Source: Clostridiaceae bacterium
GTDB taxonomy: Bacteria; Bacillota; Clostridia; Lachnospirales; Lachnospiraceae
Reading direction: 5' to 3'
NCBI GenBank assembly: GCA_910575585.1
Contig: CAJTGF010000009.1
Location: 1 to 64,000 of the forward strand
Length of the DNA stretch: 64,000 nt
The notes under the pieces were generated by a model. The model was not told the origin of the DNA and did no database searches. It was given only the letters and a program-made list of their open reading frames with translations. The stretch's first letter is position 1, and every line of letters begins with the position of its first letter. Both the position numbers and the translations under genes were made by a program. Positions 60,744-64,000 of the stretch are shown here, in pieces.

Positions 60744-61559
60744 TTATACTATTTTCAGGCCGAATAAGGTTATGGCATTTTCGCGAAGGATCATCTGCTT
60801 CTCATGGCTTGTCAGCCGGGAATCCGTGACCCTTGCCCGCATCATGCCGATATGGTGAAGGGGGGTGTCGGTGCCAAAAAGGATGTGTTCTGCCCCGATG
60901 CGCTCCACGGCCCACTCCAGGATGCCGGGCAGAATACTCTTTACGCTGGATACATCCGTATACATATTTCCATGTTTACAGCTTTCTATCGCCCGGACCT
61001 GATGACCGGGATCTTTATCGCTGCCGCAGCCCAAATGGGCTGCGATAACGACAGCCTGGGGATATTTATCGGCAAAAACCACCATATCCTCCGGCATGCT
61101 TTGTTCCTCTCCGCTGTGGATCTGCATAATGGCCCCATGCTGGCTGCAGAAAGCAAACAATTCATCCCCATATTCCTTGATGGGATAACCATGCGCTTCC
61201 GGGTGGACCTTAACCCCTATGCATTTGGGATTTTTCAGGATTCGTTCCGCCTGATAATAACTTTCAGGCTCCAAAGGGTTTACCACCACCCACTGATACA
61301 GCCAGTCTGTCTCTGCGGCAAGCTGCTCGAGGCGCAGATTGCCTTCCCGTACACCTATGCCGTCTACATGAAACAGGCTTTCCATGGAAGAGGCCATGGC
61401 AGCCCGAACCCCCGCCTGTCTGTATTCCCTTTCCAATTGTTCCATGGACAAGGCGCATAACTGACGCTCCAACGCCATTTGGGGCAGCCCTCCAAGCTGC
61501 CCCAAATGACCGTGGGTATCGACGGCCCAATCGTACGCTCTTTTCTCTTGGCGTTCCAT
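60744..61559 (-). CDS. amidohydrolase-family metal-dependent hydrolase
   Basis: The protein has 271 residues, in the Amidohydro_2 TIM-barrel family. D-T-H-G-H carries the first metal ligands, G-V-K-V-H-P-E and Q-I-H-S-G-E follow, A-A-H-L-G-C-G, and the late aspartate is in F-G-T-D-T-P. The substrate is unknown; such enzymes hydrolyse or decarboxylate small carboxylates. The start abuts the stop of the solute-binding-protein relic, so it may once have shared that operon. Confidence 0.8.
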   Translation of the reverse strand: MERQEKRAYDWAVDTHGHLGQLGGLPQMALERQLCALSMEQLEREYRQAGVRAAMASSMESLFHVDGIGVREGNLRLEQLAAETDWLYQWVVVNPLEPESYYQAERILKNPKCIGVKVHPEAHGYPIKEYGDELFAFCSQHGAIMQIHSGEEQSMPEDMVVFADKYPQAVVIAAHLGCGSDKDPGHQVRAIESCKHGNMYTDVSSVKSILPGILEWAVERIGAEHILFGTDTPLHHIGMMRARVTDSRLTSHEKQMILRENAITLFGLKIV

Positions 61560-62143
61560 TAATTATATACAACAGAAGACTTCCTCGCCTCATCAAGGAT
61601 CGCGTTTCCGTTCTTTACATAATCATCCAGGGCCTGCTGGGCGCTCTTTTCGCCTGTGATAGCTGCCTGGAGTTCGGGGAACAGCACGTTCCTAAGCTCC
61701 GTGTACCCGGGAAGGTTCTTGGAAAAGTTAAACAGGTACTGATCGTTTTTATTGTAGGCTTCCAGGTAAGGAAGCTCACCAGATACCTTGGCTACCACGG
61801 AGGAGCGCACCGGCGTTCCGTTTTTCGAAGCGGTCACCAGCTCTTCGTCCGAGCAGAAAAACTTCACAAAATCCTTTGCGGCGGCAATCCTGGCCTCATC
61901 CCCTGTGTTCATGATCATGGCTCCCGTCACATAGGTAAAGCCATTGGGGTGAGGATCCCCCGGAATATTGGCCAGGCGGTAATCAAATGCCGGCAATGTC
62001 CCTGACTCCATGTCCGCGGCCAGATTGGCTAAAAGCACGCTGTTGGTAAAGCTGACGGCGATCTGCTGATTCTGGAACATGGCGTTGTTGGTATTGGAAT
62101 CCAGACTCTCCGCTCCGGGAACCGTAAGCCCTTTGTTGTACAA
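61559..62143 (-). pseudogene. ABC transporter solute-binding protein, 3' part
   Basis: About 194 codons of the C-terminal lobe: N-T-N-N-A-M-F-Q-N-Q-Q-I-A-V-S-F-T-N, G-F-T-Y-V-T-G-A-M-I-M-N-T, A-A-K-D-F-V-K-F-F-C-S-D-E, and D-D-Y-V-K-N-G-N-A-I-L-D-E. It belongs to the sugar-binding (family 1) type. The signal peptide and N-terminal lobe are missing. It is fused at about 62140 to the start of a permease gene, so two or more genes collapsed by deletion. Confidence 0.75.
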
Positions 62144-62240
62144 ACGTATTTCTCACTGCGTCCGTCTGAAACAAACTGATGCGAAATCCCTCAAAAATAG
62201 GATAGATCGTGAATATGGCAAAAACCAAGAAATTTTTTTG
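62142..62240 (-). pseudogene. ABC sugar permease, 5' fragment
   Basis: L-V-F-A-I-F-T-I-Y-P-I-F-E-G-F-R-I-S-L-F-Q-T-D is the first membrane helix and following segment of a MalF/UgpA-type permease. The frame has a stop just upstream and runs out of register into the solute-binding-protein remnant. Confidence 0.55.
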
Positions 62241-62297
62241 TCAACATTAAGAACGAAATAAAATTTTTCTTTTTCTATTCATTTTGCAAAATAACGC

Positions 62298-62347
62298 AAA
62301 AAAATCAGAAGAACATTTTGTCAATATGGACAATAATGTCTTCTGAT
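62298..62347 (-). terminator. intrinsic terminator after purH
   Basis: ATCAGAAGA (62304-62312) pairs with TCTTCTGAT (62339-62347), with a further imperfect inner stem. On the minus strand it is followed by T7. It lies about 70 bp past the purH stop. Confidence 0.8.
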
Positions 62348-62417
62348 CTTCCCTTGAATATTTTATGCAATTTTCATATGTCTATCGGGCCCGGAATATG
62401 GTTTTCCAATGGGACTC

Positions 62418-63596
62418 TTAATGATGGAACAAACGGATCCCCGTAAACGCCATGGCCATGCCGTACTTATCACAGGTTTCGATCACCTGATCATCCCTGA
62501 CAGACCCTCCGGGCTCCGCGATGTAGGCTACGCCGCTTTTGTAAGCGCGCTCAATATTGTCTCCAAAGGGGAAGAACGCGTCGGACCCAAGGGATACCCC
62601 CTTCATCTGGTCAAGCCATGCCCGCTTTTCCTCCCTGGTAAATACGGGAGGCTTCACTTTAAAGATCTTCTCCCAGGCTCCGTCCGCCAGCACGTCCATA
62701 TACTCCTCGCCGATGTACACATCTATGGCGTTGTCCCTGTCTGCCCTCTTGATGCCGTCCACAAAGGAAAGGGACAAAACCTGGGGAGCCTGCCGCAGAA
62801 ACCAGTTGTCCGCCTTATTTCCCGCAAGCCTGGTGCAGTGGACTCTGGATTGCTGGCCCGCGCCGATGCCGATGGCCTGGCCGTCCTTTGCGTAGCACAC
62901 GGAATTGGACTGGGTATATTTCAGAGTGATCAAAGAGATCAGCAGATCCCGCTTGGCCTCCGCCGGGATCTCGGTATTCTTTGTGACCACATTGGCCAAC
63001 AGCTCCTCATTGATATCCAGCTCATTTCTCCCCTGCTCAAAGGTGATGCCAAAGACCTGCTTGCGCTCTAAGGTGGCAGGCGCGTAATCCTCATCAATCT
63101 GGATCACGCAGTAATTGCCCTTTTTCTTCTCCTTAAGGATCGTTAGCGCCTCCGGCTCATACCCCGGGGCGATGATGCCGTCGGACACTTCCCGCTTTAC
63201 GATCCTGGCCGTATCCACGTCGCACACATCGGACAGGGCAATAAAATCGCCGAAGGAGGACATCCGGTCAGCCCCCCGGGCCCGGGCGTAAGCACAGGCT
63301 AAGGGAGACAGTTCTCCCATGTCGTCTACCCAGTAGATCTTGGCCAGCGTTTCATCAAGGGGCAGTCCCACCGCCGCTCCCGCAGGAGACACATGCTTAA
63401 AAGACGCAGCCGCCGGAAGTTTTGTGGCAGTTTTCAGCTCCCGCACCAGCTGCCAGCCGTTAAAAGCGTCCAGAAAGTTGATATACCCCGGCTTTCCGCT
63501 AAGCACCGTAATGGGCAGTTCTCTGTCCTCCTCCATAAAAATGCGGGACGGCTTCTGATTGGGGTTGCAGCCGTATTTCAGTTCCAGTTCTTTCAT
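62418..63596 (-). CDS. purH: AICAR formyltransferase (stand-alone PurH domain)
   Basis: About 392 residues from the ATG at 63596, with AGGAGGATATT before it; the frame is open to 63683. L-K-Y-G-C-N-P-N-Q-K-P opens the protein, and A-S-F-K-H-V-S-P-A-G-A-A, S-D-V-C-D-V and the C-terminal G-S-D-A-F-F-P-F-x-D and E-P-G-G-S-V-R-D-D are all hallmarks of the transformylase domain. It converts AICAR to FAICAR in purine synthesis. The cyclohydrolase is a separate upstream gene, an arrangement common in Lachnospiraceae. Confidence 0.9.
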   Translation of the reverse strand: MKELELKYGCNPNQKPSRIFMEEDRELPITVLSGKPGYINFLDAFNGWQLVRELKTATKLPAAASFKHVSPAGAAVGLPLDETLAKIYWVDDMGELSPLACAYARARGADRMSSFGDFIALSDVCDVDTARIVKREVSDGIIAPGYEPEALTILKEKKKGNYCVIQIDEDYAPATLERKQVFGITFEQGRNELDINEELLANVVTKNTEIPAEAKRDLLISLITLKYTQSNSVCYAKDGQAIGIGAGQQSRVHCTRLAGNKADNWFLRQAPQVLSLSFVDGIKRADRDNAIDVYIGEEYMDVLADGAWEKIFKVKPPVFTREEKRAWLDQMKGVSLGSDAFFPFGDNIERAYKSGVAYIAEPGGSVRDDQVIETCDKYGMAMAFTGIRLFHH

Positions 63597-63630
63597 GTTC
63601 CAATATCCTCCTTTAATCCAGTTTTGGGCG

Positions 63631-64000
63631 TTACTGGTTCTTGTTGACGATTCTGGTCTCATAGGCTCCCGACTGAATATCAATATATCTTACAAAAAGC
63701 GAAACCTTATTTTCTACATTAAGGCTTTCCCACACCATGTCCGTAAATTCCTCCATGGAATCCGGGATCCCCACCAGTTTAGGCTCCCCCTCAAAGCTTG
63801 GCAGCGGATTTCCGTCCCCCATATACGTGTGGATGAAATGCCCCTCCCCCGCCGCCGGGTCATTGTAGGCAAAGGTATAGCGGTTGCAGCCTTCGGGCTT
63901 TCCGTTGTTGCTCTTTAAAATAGACATGGCGTAATTGTAGGCGCCGTTTTCGATATGCATGATCCCTGATATTCTTGGGGTGTAGTTGGGTCCGTCAGGC
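63631..64000 (-). CDS. purO: IMP cyclohydrolase (PurO-type), partial at window edge
   Basis: The last 122 codons are visible, and the frame continues off the right edge (N-Y-T-P-R-I-S-G-I-M before the first internal ATG). M-H-I-E-N-G-A-Y-N-Y-A-M, F-I-H-T-Y-M-G-D-G and L-F-V-R-Y-I-D fit the IMP cyclohydrolase family found next to stand-alone formyltransferases. It closes FAICAR to IMP. It is 35 bp upstream of purH in the same direction. Confidence 0.8.
   Translation of the reverse strand, partial: PDGPNYTPRISGIMHIENGAYNYAMSILKSNNGKPEGCNRYTFAYNDPAAGEGHFIHTYMGDGNPLPSFEGEPKLVGIPDSMEEFTDMVWESLNVENKVSLFVRYIDIQSGAYETRIVNKNQ

Noticed and set aside
60804-61460. 218-codon plus-strand open frame
   Set aside because: Antisense to the amidohydrolase gene with its intact metal-binding motifs.
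62409-63071. 220-codon plus-strand open frame
   Set aside because: Antisense to purH.

Overview
The window looks like chromosome from a spore-forming gut clostridium of the Lachnospiraceae type. Support for this is a SigK-type sporulation sigma factor, separate PurH-type formyltransferase and PurO-type IMP cyclohydrolase genes, BspA-like leucine-rich repeats, AAA-ATPase/PD-(D/E)XK repeat genes, clostridial large serine recombinases and a LoaP/NusG-like antiterminator. Almost all genes are on the minus strand, so biological reading order runs from high to low coordinates.

Right edge (60.0-64.0 kb) is core genome: IMP cyclohydrolase (partial), AICAR formyltransferase, a decayed ABC sugar transporter, an amidohydrolase, and the first 189 codons of sigK. 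sigK is cut at its ISRSY/VSRIEK motif. The missing 3' end lies 22.6 kb away at 37381-37446. The two junctions carry 25-nt half-sites that match at 19 positions as inverted repeats around a shared TA, as expected for a serine-recombinase attP, and joining them at TA restores a complete sigK frame of 209 codons. The region 37.4-60.1 kb is therefore a skin-like sigK-intervening element. It holds three overlapping large serine recombinase genes (43.9-48.9 kb), relics of a conjugative element, a beta-glucoside PTS/GH1/RraA operon with a divergent LysR regulator, a PIN-type toxin-antitoxin pair, and an AT-rich, tightly overlapping six-gene operon (37.7-43.6 kb). That operon encodes a DNA methyltransferase, a SLATT-like membrane protein, a phosphoribosyltransferase-like protein, an ORC/CDC6-like ATPase, an unknown protein and ThyX. 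It looks like an immune/conflict system and is the best candidate for something undescribed.

The middle (5.3-37.1 kb) is one 33-gene exopolysaccharide operon headed by a LoaP-like antiterminator. It encodes the initiating sugar transferase in a three-domain fusion, Wzx, an EpsG/Wzy-type polymerase, several glycosyltransferases, a GtrB/ArnEF/GT-C-type side-chain module, a WecE-type aminotransferase, and an unusual acyl-handling set: ACP, AMP ligase, thioesterase, four FabZ-like proteins, two FabG, LuxC, LuxE, a thiamine enzyme, a NeuB-family synthase and an LDH/MDH-family enzyme, with no ketosynthase. Upstream is a 235-bp segment bounded by perfect 34-bp inverted repeats and containing a consensus sigma-A promoter. 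It is an apparent invertible promoter, here pointing away from the operon (OFF). A poly-G tract also puts an O-acetyltransferase out of frame, so the polysaccharide may vary at two levels.

The left end (0-5.2 kb) is a graveyard of three more full or altered sigK 3'-end copies and one tail fragment, two AAA-ATPase/PD-(D/E)XK genes (one intact, one internally deleted), a truncated LRR fragment and a truncated Uma2-family fragment. The repeating order suggests serial integration of related att-flanked units at the sigK 3' end. No tRNA, rRNA or CRISPR array was seen.
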